From Chloroflexota bacterium (GTDB lineage Bacteria; Chloroflexota; Dehalococcoidia; Lucifugimonadales; Lucifugimonadaceae), in the NCBI GenBank assembly GCA_030831265.1, contig JAURLM010000193.1, forward strand, positions 1 to 12,918: a stretch of 12,918 nucleotides of DNA, written 5' to 3'. Within the stretch, counting starts at the first letter, position 1. Each line of letters opens with the position of its first letter. Below, piece after piece: positions 1 through 7,329 of the stretch. The notes under the pieces were generated by a model. The model did not search any database and was not told where the DNA came from. It saw nothing but the letters and a program-made list of their open reading frames with translations. Position numbers and translations under genes: made by a program.

Positions 1-161
1 CAATCGCATGGTATGGCCCATTCGTTATGAACACTAAAGATGAGCTATACCAGGCCTTTAGCGACTACAACGCGGGCAAGCTGGGAGTTATCCCCAGCGA
101 TCACTACGTGCCACACTCGGGGGCGGCCGGGGCAAATGGAACGAAGCCTGGCGAGGCGTAA
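1..161 (+). CDS. Pirin family protein, C-terminal fragment
   Basis: The frame that begins at base 3 is open from the left edge of the window and ends at TAA 159-161, giving about 52 visible residues. It contains the hallmark Pirin_C segment GPFVMNT, followed by an acidic helix of the form DELYQAFSDYNAGKLG, which is how pirins typically end. Pirins are cytoplasmic bicupin iron proteins; bacterial members include quercetin 2,3-dioxygenases and redox-linked regulators. The N-terminal cupin with the metal-binding histidines lies outside the window, so activity cannot be judged. The tail after the helix (SDHYVPHSG and beyond) is short and unconserved. The stop lies 50 nt before the RpiB-like gene on the same strand, so co-transcription is plausible. 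The family call is fairly sure; the substrate is unknown. Confidence 0.82.
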   Translation, partial: IAWYGPFVMNTKDELYQAFSDYNAGKLGVIPSDHYVPHSGAAGANGTKPGEA

Positions 162-211
162 GATACGCTCTCTCAAGCCACTCTTTCTGCAGACGCGCCC
201 CGGAGTAAAAA

Positions 212-682
212 ATGAAAATTGCTATTGGCGGTGACCACGCCGGGTTCCCGATGAAAGGACCGGTCATCGAATATCTAAGGTCACGCGGGCATGACGTGAC
301 CGATCACGGGGCCTACTCGCTAGACCCTGTCGACTTCCCTGACGTGTCGGCGAAGGTCTGCGAGGCCGTGCTGGCCGGTGATTCCGAGCGCGGTGTCATG
401 GTCTGCGGTACTGGCGTGGGAGCAGCAATCGCCGCCAACAAGGTTCCCGGCATACGGGCAGCACTCAGCCACGACATACACACCGCCCACCAGGGTGTCG
501 AACACGACGACGTGAACGTGATTTGCATCGGCGCATGGATAGTCGGTATCGCAGTCGTGAAAGAAATCCTCGACGCATTCATTGCAGCCGAGTTTTCTAC
601 CGATCCGGACTTCCGCAGGCGCGTCAACAAGCTCCACCAGATGGAACGGGACTACGCGAAAAAGCTACTCGCCAACGACTGA
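212..682 (+). CDS. RpiB/LacA/LacB-family sugar isomerase, atypical
   Basis: A 156-residue protein of normal RpiB length. The family interconverts aldose and ketose phosphates in the cytoplasm (ribose-5-phosphate/ribulose-5-phosphate in RpiB). Visible conserved elements are IGGDHAGF at 5-12 (Asp8, His9), VMVCGTGVG at 62-70 with catalytic Cys65 and Thr67, AANKVPGIRAA at 74-84, and His98 in EHDD. It departs from E. coli RpiB as I remember that sequence. The Asn after the catalytic His is Asp99. The Arg of GSR is Trp109. The GGRH phosphate loop is replaced around 131-134, so the Arg equivalent to E. coli Arg133 is Asp133. Only Arg137 of the phosphate-binding arginines remains. The substrate may therefore not be ribose-5-phosphate, and I do not assign the symbol rpiB. 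ATG 212 is preceded by GGAG at 202-205 with 6 nt spacing, which fixes the start. The first hydrolase gene follows closely on the same strand. Confidence 0.88.
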   Translation: MKIAIGGDHAGFPMKGPVIEYLRSRGHDVTDHGAYSLDPVDFPDVSAKVCEAVLAGDSERGVMVCGTGVGAAIAANKVPGIRAALSHDIHTAHQGVEHDDVNVICIGAWIVGIAVVKEILDAFIAAEFSTDPDFRRRVNKLHQMERDYAKKLLAND

Positions 683-731
683 TCCGTATACTTGGCGGCG
701 TTAGCTGCTGAGTTTGTCCAACCGCTCCCGT

Positions 732-1604
732 ATGACATCTGCACCAATGACCAGCAATCCCGAACTCCGGTTCTTCAACACCGGCGAAACCGCTATTCAC
801 TACGCCACATTCCCGGCATCACCGGGCATGAACGGCCCAACGGTGCTGTTCATTCACGGCATCACCGGTAGACATGAAACGTGGGATCAGGTTGTCGATC
901 CCATCAGGAAAGGCAACAGGGCCATTGCAGTCGACTTGCGTGGTCACGGGCGTTCAGGACGCACGAAGGGCGCGTATCGTCTACCTGATTACGCACGGGA
1001 TATGGCGGCGCTTATCGACGGCCTGGGGCTTGGCGCTGTAAACGTGGTCGGCCATTCGCTGGGGGCAATGACTGCTCTGCAACTGGCCGCTGGCAGACCA
1101 GACCTGACCCTTTCCATCACGCTAGAAGACCCGCCACTATTTGCCCGGAAAATCATGGAGCAAACAGACCCGAACAGGCATGCCCGTTTCGGGCACAACG
1201 CCAGGTTGGCTTCAGCAGGGTTGACGCTCGACGATCTGGCCGAAAGGCTGCGAAAAATCTCGCCGGATGCGGACGAAGCCAACATCCATAAGACAGCCAT
1301 GAGCCTGTATGTCACTGATTCGGACGCGATTTGGCACGTGTACGACCAGCGCATCGACTGGAGCCCGGACATAGAGAAAAAATTGCGTTCCGTACAGTGT
1401 CCAGTCTTGCTCATGCAGGGCAATTACGAACTTGGAGCGTGGATGCTGCCCGACGACGGCAAACATACACAGTCATTGATGGTGAACTGCGAACTGTCAT
1501 ACTGGAATGACACAGGTCACGGCTTGCACGGAGACAAACCTGCTCGCTTTATAGACCAGGTTGGCGCTTTCGTGTCAAAGCATTCGCCGGTCGCCGCGAA
1601 ATGA
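732..1604 (+). CDS. Alpha/beta hydrolase (first of tandem pair)
   Basis: A serine alpha/beta-hydrolase-fold protein of about 290 residues, presumably cytoplasmic since no signal peptide is seen. In numbering from ATG 732, the oxyanion-hole segment HGITG is at 42-46, DLRGHGRSGR at 68-77, the nucleophile elbow GHSLG at 107-111 (Ser109), and the catalytic His is in TGHGLH (His263). The acid is less clear. The loop after the penultimate strand reads QGNYE, with Glu233 where Asp is usual, and an EDPP motif (Asp133) follows the sixth strand. The start is uncertain: TTG 714, ATG 732 and ATG 747 are all in frame and none has a good Shine-Dalgarno sequence. The stop overlaps the start of the next gene, a clear paralogue. 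The substrate (ester, lactone or C-C bond) cannot be read from the sequence. Confidence 0.87.
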   Translation: MTSAPMTSNPELRFFNTGETAIHYATFPASPGMNGPTVLFIHGITGRHETWDQVVDPIRKGNRAIAVDLRGHGRSGRTKGAYRLPDYARDMAALIDGLGLGAVNVVGHSLGAMTALQLAAGRPDLTLSITLEDPPLFARKIMEQTDPNRHARFGHNARLASAGLTLDDLAERLRKISPDADEANIHKTAMSLYVTDSDAIWHVYDQRIDWSPDIEKKLRSVQCPVLLMQGNYELGAWMLPDDGKHTQSLMVNCELSYWNDTGHGLHGDKPARFIDQVGAFVSKHSPVAAK

Positions 1605-2440
1605 CCCAGCTTCATCCTGAGATAGAACCTGCTGAACGCTACGTTCACATCGGTGACATTGCGTTGCACGTAGCTGAATGGCCCGGTGATGGGCCTCCAC
1701 TGGTGCTGGTGCACGGCTGGGGCGTGTCATGGCAGGTATGGAGTTCAGTCGCACCACATCTCCAGAAAGATTTCCGCGTAATAGCGTTCGACCTGCGCGG
1801 CCACGGCAGATCAGGTCGCATTAAAGACGACCACGAACGCGTCACCTGGGCAGAAGACACCGCAAGGCTAATCGAAAAGCTTGCCCCGAACGGCGCCGCT
1901 GTAGTCGGGCATTCCCTCGGTGGCTGGGTCAGCCTCACACTGCCATCGGTCGCCCCCGGCCTCGCAACAAAGATAGTCGCCGAAGACCCGTACACCGGCC
2001 CCAACTCGCTCGTAGGGGACCGCGCCCGTGGTGACAATGCGCGCCGCTTCAGGCCGGACCCGGAGGCAGTAGAGGCCGCAACGTCTATCGCACCGCTGGT
2101 GAAATCCATCTCCGAGCAGAATCCGCAATACGCCCCGGCGCTGGTCGAACGACTCGCCACGATGCAGTTCAGGATGGACCCCGGGCTTATCCGCGGCAGA
2201 GGAACCCGCAGCGAGCCAGAGCGTAGCTTCGATGAGGCATTCTCAAAGATAGACTGCCCGGTGTTGCTGATGCACGGCAACCCGGAAAAGGGCGGCATCA
2301 TGGACGACACAGAGGCGAACCGCGTTGCAGGGCTAATCCCGCAAGTCGAAGTTGTGAACTGGCCTCACACCGGGCACAACATGCACATAGCTCGCAATTT
2401 CGACTTCGTGAAGGTCGTCAGGCGGTTCTTGAAAAACTAG
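1601..2440 (+). CDS. Alpha/beta hydrolase (second of tandem pair)
   Basis: A 279-residue alpha/beta-hydrolase-fold protein. Motifs in order are VHGWG at 37-41 (oxyanion hole), DLRGHGRSGR at 64-73, VGHSLGG at 102-108 with nucleophile Ser105, EDP at 128-130, HGNPE at 225-229 and TGHNMH with catalytic His259. DLRGHGRSGR is identical to the same segment in the upstream hydrolase, and in both proteins Asp of EDP lies 24 residues after the serine, so the two are paralogues from a tandem duplication. ATG 1601 overlaps the upstream TGA in an ATGA junction, the usual arrangement for translational coupling, so the two are probably made in similar amounts. Substrate unknown. A 172-nt gap follows before the MMPL gene. 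Confidence 0.9.
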   Translation: MTQLHPEIEPAERYVHIGDIALHVAEWPGDGPPLVLVHGWGVSWQVWSSVAPHLQKDFRVIAFDLRGHGRSGRIKDDHERVTWAEDTARLIEKLAPNGAAVVGHSLGGWVSLTLPSVAPGLATKIVAEDPYTGPNSLVGDRARGDNARRFRPDPEAVEAATSIAPLVKSISEQNPQYAPALVERLATMQFRMDPGLIRGRGTRSEPERSFDEAFSKIDCPVLLMHGNPEKGGIMDDTEANRVAGLIPQVEVVNWPHTGHNMHIARNFDFVKVVRRFLKN

Positions 2441-2612
2441 CATTCGCTCTGCTGCGCCCTGAAATCCCCAGCGCGCAAACGAACCCGCCGCTCTTCACAC
2501 TGCCCTCACGGGATTCCTACCATCACGTTACGAAAACTTCGCAGATAATGACCGGGATTTCCGCAACGAAACGATCAAACACTAAAGCAACCACCACAAC
2601 CACTCTCCTATC

Positions 2613-4316
2613 ATGAAATTTACTACTGAAAGTACCGCCAAATACTGCGTGACTCGCCCGAAACGGGTAATCGGAATTTGGCTGGGCCTGCTGGTCATTA
2701 GCGTCGCAATCATCGGATCGATGTGCGAATCAGCCATCACCAGTGAGAGTGAATTCCTGCGGAACCAACCGGATTCTGTGATCGCTGAACGGCTGCTCGA
2801 AGAACGAGTGACCGGCCCGTCTGAAGGCACTGAAGAGCTCTTGATAGTCCGCTCTGCCACGCTCACTGTAGACGACCCTGCGTTCCGTGACCGTGTCGAA
2901 ACCCTGTACAACAGTGTGGTGGAAGCCGGATCGGAGGTCGTCAACGGCCAGCCGATCATCACCAGCGCAACCGCGTCTCGCGCCGTGTTGTTCTCTGGGA
3001 TCACCGTAATTCTTGCGCTCCTGGGCATGCTCCTGGTCCCGGCCCACATCTACTTCTCTCTCGGCCTCGGCGCAATCCTGGCCGCGTTGATGGCCATCCT
3101 GGCAGCACTGACGTTACTCCCAGCGATACTGGGAGTCGCAGGTGATCGGGTCAATACGTGGCGGTTACGAGGCCTTTCGAGAAACAGCAACACAACCGGG
3201 GGATTCTGGGACAGACTGACCAACGCAGTGCTGGCAAGGCCGATTGTGTGGCTGACCGCGACAGCAGGATTGCTAATCCTGCTCGCAATTCCAGCCCTCG
3301 ATCTCAAAACCGGATCAGCGGGTGTCGAGACGTTCTCCCGGGATCTTCGAGTCGTGCAGGGGTTCGACATTCTTGTCAAAGACTTCTCTGCCGGTCTTGT
3401 CGGGTCTATGGTCATAGTAGTGGACAGCCCAACCGCTGACACTGCGGAGGTTCGAGCAGGCGTTGAGAGGCCGCAGGCTCTGTTAGCAAAAGACCCGATC
3501 TTCAGTCCAAGTGAATACCAGGTCAATGACGCGGGGAATATCGGAGTGCTAAGAGTCCCGGTAAACGCACCGAGCAACGAGGTTGGGTTTGAGACGGTGC
3601 GAAACCTGCGCAACAACCTCATACCGCAGGCTGACATACCTGCTGACGTGTACGTTGGCGGAGGTTCAGCCGGTGGTGTCGACTTCATCAATATCGGCAA
3701 CACATGGCTGCCAATAGTACTTGTCTTCGTTCTGTCACTCAGCTTCGCCCTGCTATGCGTCGTTTTCCGCTCAATCGTGGTTCCGATAAAAGCCATCGCA
3801 ATGAACTTGCTGGCGGTCGGTGCCACGTACGGACTCATCGTTGCAGTATTCCAGAAGGGAATTGGTGCTGATCTCCTCGGTTTCACACAGGTGGATTCCA
3901 TCGACTCTTGGATACCGCTGTTCTTGTTCACAGTGCTGTTCGGACTATCGATGGATTACCACGTGGTCCTGTTGAGCCGGATACGAGAGCGCTACGACCA
4001 CACAGGAAACAGTGACGAATCAGTTGCGTTTGGGCTGCGAACCACTGCCGGGATGATTACTGGTGCAGCGGTCATCATGGTTGCTGTCTTCGGGGGATTC
4101 GCTCTGGCTGATCTGCCAATGTTCGAGCAGATGGGATTTGGTCTGGCCGTTGCGGTGCTGATAGACGCAACAATCGTCCGTTCAATCCTCGTTCCCTCAA
4201 CGATGAAGCTGCTTGGAGCGAGAAACTGGTACTTGTCAGGCTGGCTGAGCTGGTTGCCCGAACTCAACATTGAACGGCGTGAACCTGCCACCTCCCTTAC
4301 CGCCTCCAAAGAATAG
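2613..4316 (+). CDS. MMPL/RND-type membrane transporter, internally shortened
   Basis: A 567-residue membrane protein of the MMPL branch of the RND superfamily, which exports lipids or small hydrophobic molecules using the proton gradient. Visible order: TM1 about 17-37, an extracytoplasmic segment 38-112, hydrophobic segments about 124-144 and 147-175, another at 211-230, a second extracytoplasmic domain about 231-365, then segments at 366-386, 389-413, 434-453, 479-499 and 507-528. The C-terminal half keeps the proton-relay motif GLSMDY (444-449, Asp448) followed by LLSRIRERY. The corresponding first-half motif is absent. Residues near 110-120 pass directly from the first extracytoplasmic domain into a helix (SRAVLFSG, 122-129) that in full MMPL proteins comes after TM2-TM4. 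Relatives are usually about 700 residues or more, so roughly 150 residues seem to be missing in frame. Possible explanations are a real deletion, a degenerate copy or an assembly collapse. Confidence 0.87.
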   Translation: MKFTTESTAKYCVTRPKRVIGIWLGLLVISVAIIGSMCESAITSESEFLRNQPDSVIAERLLEERVTGPSEGTEELLIVRSATLTVDDPAFRDRVETLYNSVVEAGSEVVNGQPIITSATASRAVLFSGITVILALLGMLLVPAHIYFSLGLGAILAALMAILAALTLLPAILGVAGDRVNTWRLRGLSRNSNTTGGFWDRLTNAVLARPIVWLTATAGLLILLAIPALDLKTGSAGVETFSRDLRVVQGFDILVKDFSAGLVGSMVIVVDSPTADTAEVRAGVERPQALLAKDPIFSPSEYQVNDAGNIGVLRVPVNAPSNEVGFETVRNLRNNLIPQADIPADVYVGGGSAGGVDFINIGNTWLPIVLVFVLSLSFALLCVVFRSIVVPIKAIAMNLLAVGATYGLIVAVFQKGIGADLLGFTQVDSIDSWIPLFLFTVLFGLSMDYHVVLLSRIRERYDHTGNSDESVAFGLRTTAGMITGAAVIMVAVFGGFALADLPMFEQMGFGLAVAVLIDATIVRSILVPSTMKLLGARNWYLSGWLSWLPELNIERREPATSLTASKE

Positions 4317-4346
4317 GCACTGCCGGATTAACGTTATTCCGCATCT

Positions 4347-4364
4347 TTGCGGAAATTTCCGCAA
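4347..4364. repeat. 18-bp perfect palindrome
   Basis: TTGCGGAAATTTCCGCAA is its own reverse complement, centred between 4355 and 4356. A further TTCCGCA at 4337-4343 can pair with the left half across a 4-nt loop, so two alternative hairpins are possible. It lies between the MMPL stop and the hairpin terminator. It could be a DNA-binding site or an RNA 3'-end structure. Confidence 0.6.
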
Positions 4365-4368
4365 CTAA

Positions 4369-4397
4369 AAAGGCCCGGCATTCACTGCCGGGCCTTT
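4369..4397. terminator. Bidirectional rho-independent terminator
   Basis: A 12-bp perfect stem (4369-4380 with 4386-4397, core GGCCCGGCA/TGCCGGGCC) encloses a 5-nt loop. It is flanked by an A-run on the left and TTTCGTTT on the right, so it can end transcription in both directions. It sits between the convergent stops of the MMPL gene (4316) and the Gfo/Idh gene (4420), the expected place for a shared terminator. Confidence 0.9.
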
Positions 4398-4419
4398 CGT
4401 TTATACACAGGTGAAACGC

Positions 4420-5451
4420 CTACCAGTCCAGGACAATCTCGCGACCGGTGCGGGATGATTCCTCAGTTGCCTCGAGAACCTCCAGCACCCTCAGGCCATG
4501 TTCCTGCGGGATCGGCGTGTCTTCATCACCACGCTCGATGGCCGCAATGAAGTCTGCAATCTCCTCTTCGAACGGGCTGGTGTCATCCACCGACTCCTCC
4601 TGCCACGTGCCAGCCGGAGTATCACCAACCCAGATAGCAGTCTTCTGGCCAGGCCCCTGCCCGTAAGCAATACGCAGGCGGGCCATGCCTTCCGTGAAGA
4701 ACATATCCGTACCGTACTCAGTCGCACCCTTCTCCCATGCAATGCGGCTAATAGTCGCAACCACACCGGACTTCCAGCGAATGAAGCACATCGCCGTGTC
4801 ATCCGCCTTGATGTCCTGGTATTTTTCACGCGGGTAGGTGAACTGGCCGACACGAGCACTTACAGTATCGACGTCATATCCGATCAGGTGCAGCAAACGG
4901 TCGATCTCGTGTGTGCCATCCATCTGACCCATGCCACCGCCAAGTTCACGGTCAAGCATCCACTTCGGTCGACCGAACGGCTCGTACGGCTTGTGCCACA
5001 TGTCATACGCCATGATGAGATCACCGAACCGCTTCGATTCCACGATCTCCTTCATCGCCTTCACCGGACGCTGGTAACGCTGCGTGTGGGCGGTCATCAC
5101 CTTAACGCCGTTCAGTCGAGCCGCAGCCAGCATTTCGCGGGCCTCAGAGGGCCACACGGCCATCGGCTTTTCAACATAGATGTGCTTGCCAGCGTTCGCC
5201 GCATCAATGGCAGCCTGGCGGTGCAGCCAGTGTGGCAACGTGATGACCACCGCATCCACGTCATCTCGCTTCAGTGCTTCCTTGTAGTCGCTGACGAAGT
5301 CCAGGTCCGGGTACTGATCCTGCCATTTTGCAGCTGCTTCAGGATTGGCCTCCGCCACCACCCGCACCTCTGCACCGGGAACGCCGTTTGTCCATTCGAT
5401 GTAACGACCACCTATGCGACCGGTTCCAAGTACCGCAACGCCGATTGCCAT
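4420..5451 (-). CDS. Gfo/Idh/MocA family oxidoreductase
   Basis: A 343-residue NAD(P)-dependent dehydrogenase of the Gfo/Idh/MocA family, which oxidises or reduces sugars, inositols and related polyols. The N-terminal Rossmann fold starts at once with VLGTGRIGG (nucleotide loop GTGRIG at 9-14). EKP at 94-96 supplies the conserved Lys95 of the active site. The C-terminal substrate domain has GGGMGQMDGTHEIDRLLHL, with His181 and Asp184 matching the family's catalytic H-x-x-D. The frame stays open for 67 codons upstream, but those residues resemble no family member. ATG at 5449-5451 places the Rossmann strand at residue 3 and has an AAAGG-like ribosome site 9 nt upstream, so I chose it. The HAD gene lies 169 nt upstream on the same strand. 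The specific sugar cannot be named. Confidence 0.92.
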   Translation of the reverse strand: MAIGVAVLGTGRIGGRYIEWTNGVPGAEVRVVAEANPEAAAKWQDQYPDLDFVSDYKEALKRDDVDAVVITLPHWLHRQAAIDAANAGKHIYVEKPMAVWPSEAREMLAAARLNGVKVMTAHTQRYQRPVKAMKEIVESKRFGDLIMAYDMWHKPYEPFGRPKWMLDRELGGGMGQMDGTHEIDRLLHLIGYDVDTVSARVGQFTYPREKYQDIKADDTAMCFIRWKSGVVATISRIAWEKGATEYGTDMFFTEGMARLRIAYGQGPGQKTAIWVGDTPAGTWQEESVDDTSPFEEEIADFIAAIERGDEDTPIPQEHGLRVLEVLEATEESSRTGREIVLDW

Positions 5452-5620
5452 TGGAAAATACCTTTCTCTACGAGGAGTTTGATGCCGCGTGCAGACGTTG
5501 ACGAATATGAAAAGGGGTTTACGGGAACGCTCTGCACGCTGAACACGGAGATTGTATGCCAGCGAAACTTGGTGTGGGCTAAGAAAACGCCGGGGATTAA
5601 GTACGAAAGGGCAATCTGAA

Positions 5621-6319
5621 CTAGAGTCCCAGCACCTGCACAAGGTCAGCAAACTTGCTCAGTGTGTGGGTAGGTGGACGCAGATCCGCGGGCCATTTGC
5701 GACCGAGACTCATCCACGCAGTGTCAAGCCTCGCTTTGCGCGCGCCTTCAATATCAGCCACTGGAGAATCACCTACGAAAATCGCCCCTTCTGGTATCCG
5801 ACCCAGCCTTCGTAGCGCTTCCTTGAAGATTTCAGGAGATGGTTTGTCTTCACCAAATTCCGACGAGATCACCACGCAACCGGCGATCTTGTCCAATCCC
5901 AACGCGACCAGCTTGGCTCGCTGAAATGATGGCCCGTTGGTCACAACTCCCCATTCGATGCCAACACGCATCATCCGCGTGATTGTCCGGCCTACGACTG
6001 GCGCGGGGCGAAAAGCTGCCGGGTAGTTGACCGCGTGCCACTTGACCAGTTCATCGACGCTCTCGCGCACAAACGGCCACACCTCGACCATCTTGCTGAA
6101 CATTTCCGGGGCAAACATATGCCCGCCGGCATCCCACCGGACGATCTGTTCGATAGCCTCGGCACGCCCCACTTTTGCCATCACTCCCGGCTGTGAAAAG
6201 TAGAATTTTTCCGCCCAGCGACGAACAGAAGCAGGCCTGTCGCCAAGCGTGTTGTCGAGATCGAACAGCACGGTGTTGTACGGATGGCGATTTCGATTGC
6301 GAGGGCCGATTGTGGTCAT
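5621..6319 (-). CDS. HAD family hydrolase (subfamily IA), copy 1
   Basis: A 232-residue haloacid-dehalogenase-type hydrolase, most likely a phosphatase of small phosphorylated metabolites. The four HAD motifs are present: LFDLDNTL with nucleophile Asp20 and acid Asp22; VVTNG at 125-129 (Thr127); EDKPSPEIF with Lys159; and FVGDSPVADIEGA with Asp184 and Asp189. A helical cap at about 28-105 between motifs I and II fits subfamily I (YjjG-like). A 15-residue N-terminal extension precedes the first strand, and ATG 6319 has no obvious ribosome site. It is a paralogue of the next HAD gene upstream: both have TAW..GR..P near the C-terminus and end in VLGL or VLGI. Which phosphate ester or haloacid it hydrolyses cannot be told. 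Confidence 0.9.
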   Translation of the reverse strand: MTTIGPRNRNRHPYNTVLFDLDNTLGDRPASVRRWAEKFYFSQPGVMAKVGRAEAIEQIVRWDAGGHMFAPEMFSKMVEVWPFVRESVDELVKWHAVNYPAAFRPAPVVGRTITRMMRVGIEWGVVTNGPSFQRAKLVALGLDKIAGCVVISSEFGEDKPSPEIFKEALRRLGRIPEGAIFVGDSPVADIEGARKARLDTAWMSLGRKWPADLRPPTHTLSKFADLVQVLGL

Positions 6320-6497
6320 TTTGGTGATGCTGATTGGCGTAACTGGCCCCGGTTGGCCGTAATGAGACAGGTCAAGGTTAGCTCTAACGCTCTCAGCCTC
6401 GCATCAGGGTCGGTACACAGTACGCGCGTAACCTGTGTCTTTGCGAACGCATCCCCTGTGGCATCTTGGCCGCACAAACCATGTCATCCGACCGCTC

Positions 6498-6535
6498 CAC
6501 CTTCTCCCCAACCCTCCCCATCAAGGGCGAAGGGG
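6498..6535. repeat. Imperfect GC-rich inverted repeat
   Basis: CACCTTCTCCC (6498-6508) and GGGCGAAGGGG (6525-6535) pair at 9 of 11 positions around a 16-nt spacer that is itself C-rich on the left and G-rich on the right. The composition resembles the dispersed CCCTCTCCCC/GGGGAGAGGG palindromic elements common between genes of many bacteria. It lies in the 261-nt gap between the two HAD genes, where a minus-strand transcript could also use it as a weak terminator; it has no T-run. One copy only is seen in the window. Confidence 0.45.
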
Positions 6536-6580
6536 CAAGATGACAACCAGCAAGTCACCTGCTGAAGACTTACAGCCTGA

Positions 6581-7267
6581 CTAGATTCCCAGGACTTCCA
6601 GCAATTCATTGACGGTCGCTATTGTGAGGTCAGGCCTGGGTGCGCCATCAGGGTATTCACGACCCATGTGAAGCCACGCCGTATGCATTCCAACAGCGTG
6701 TGCCCCTGAGATGTCCGTATGCGGGTTGTCGCCGACGAACAACACGTTTCCAGCATCAGATTCTTCAAGTTCCAGCAGGTGAAGTGCGTGCAGGAACGGA
6801 CCCGGATCAGGCTTGTTAGCCCCGTGCAACTCCGTGGCGACTACAAACGGCACCATGTCCTGCAGACCGGCTGCTTCGACCTTCTTCAACTGGTAGCTGT
6901 TGCCGTTTGTCACCACACCCCACGGCAGCCCGGACTCGTTAAGCGCCTCTATAAACTCCACCGCACCAGGCAATGGCCTCATACTTGAGCTAAGACCAGT
7001 GAAGTAGTCGTGATAGTGCGACTCCGGATCGCCTTTCACTTCCGGCCAGCGCTGCTGAATCGCCTTGAACGCCTCGCGCGGGTTCGTTGCGTTGTTCGGC
7101 GAAAGCGTCCAAAAGAAGTTCTTCGCGTCAGGCCATGAAACATCCCGGTTTATCGCCTCATGCTTGTCATAAAAGCCGCGGTAGAACTTGTTGTACGCCG
7201 TACGCCGGTCCACAAGAGTGTCATCGAGGTCGAACAGCGCGGCTTTGAGTTCTGTCATAACTGGCAA
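6581..7267 (-). CDS. HAD family hydrolase (subfamily IA), copy 2
   Basis: A 228-residue HAD-family hydrolase with all four motifs: LFDLDDTLVD (Asp13, Asp15), VVTNGNS (Thr120), NKPDPGPF (Lys152) and FVGDNPHTDISGA (Asp180, Asp185). The cap domain is at about 20-98. Probable cytoplasmic phosphatase of a small metabolite. It is related to the other HAD gene in length, motif spacing and C-terminal sequence, so the pair probably arose by duplication, although the caps differ. The longest reading starts at TTG 7267, which has AGGA 9 nt upstream; ATG 7258, three codons in, has no ribosome site at normal distance, so TTG is slightly preferred. It lies 62 nt downstream of the enolase-superfamily gene on the same strand, which suggests co-transcription. 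Confidence 0.9.
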   Translation of the reverse strand: MPVMTELKAALFDLDDTLVDRRTAYNKFYRGFYDKHEAINRDVSWPDAKNFFWTLSPNNATNPREAFKAIQQRWPEVKGDPESHYHDYFTGLSSSMRPLPGAVEFIEALNESGLPWGVVTNGNSYQLKKVEAAGLQDMVPFVVATELHGANKPDPGPFLHALHLLELEESDAGNVLFVGDNPHTDISGAHAVGMHTAWLHMGREYPDGAPRPDLTIATVNELLEVLGI

Positions 7268-7276
7268 GTTTTGAGT

Positions 7277-7280
7277 TCCT
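7277..7280 (-). promoter_or_regulatory. Ribosome binding site favouring a TTG start
   Basis: On the minus strand AGGA lies 9 nt before TTG 7267 and 18 nt before ATG 7258. The spacing favours the TTG as the start of the second HAD gene. Confidence 0.5.
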
Positions 7281-7329
7281 GTTTTTTCACGCTAGCGTTA
7301 CAGCGGGGCGAAGCAGTATCGCAGGCAAC

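Noticed and set aside
40..234. 64-codon open frame across the pirin end and the RpiB start
   Set aside because: It overlaps two recognisable genes in another frame and its product resembles nothing.
2521..2549. Possible promoter upstream of MMPL: GATAAT at 2544-2549
   Set aside because: The -10 match is good, but the hexamer 17 nt upstream (CATCAC) does not resemble a -35 box, so it was not annotated.
3050..3931. 293-codon minus-strand frame inside the MMPL gene
   Set aside because: Its residues are the antisense product of the membrane-protein codons; no domain is seen.
4498..5619. Long + strand open frame of 373 codons opposite the Gfo/Idh gene
   Set aside because: It shows no recognisable domain and lies antisense to a gene with complete Gfo/Idh motifs; it is a shadow frame.
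5452..5652. 67-codon N-terminal extension of the Gfo/Idh gene
   Set aside because: The Rossmann strand should begin within a few residues of the N-terminus, and ATG 5451 satisfies this with a ribosome site; the extension resembles nothing.
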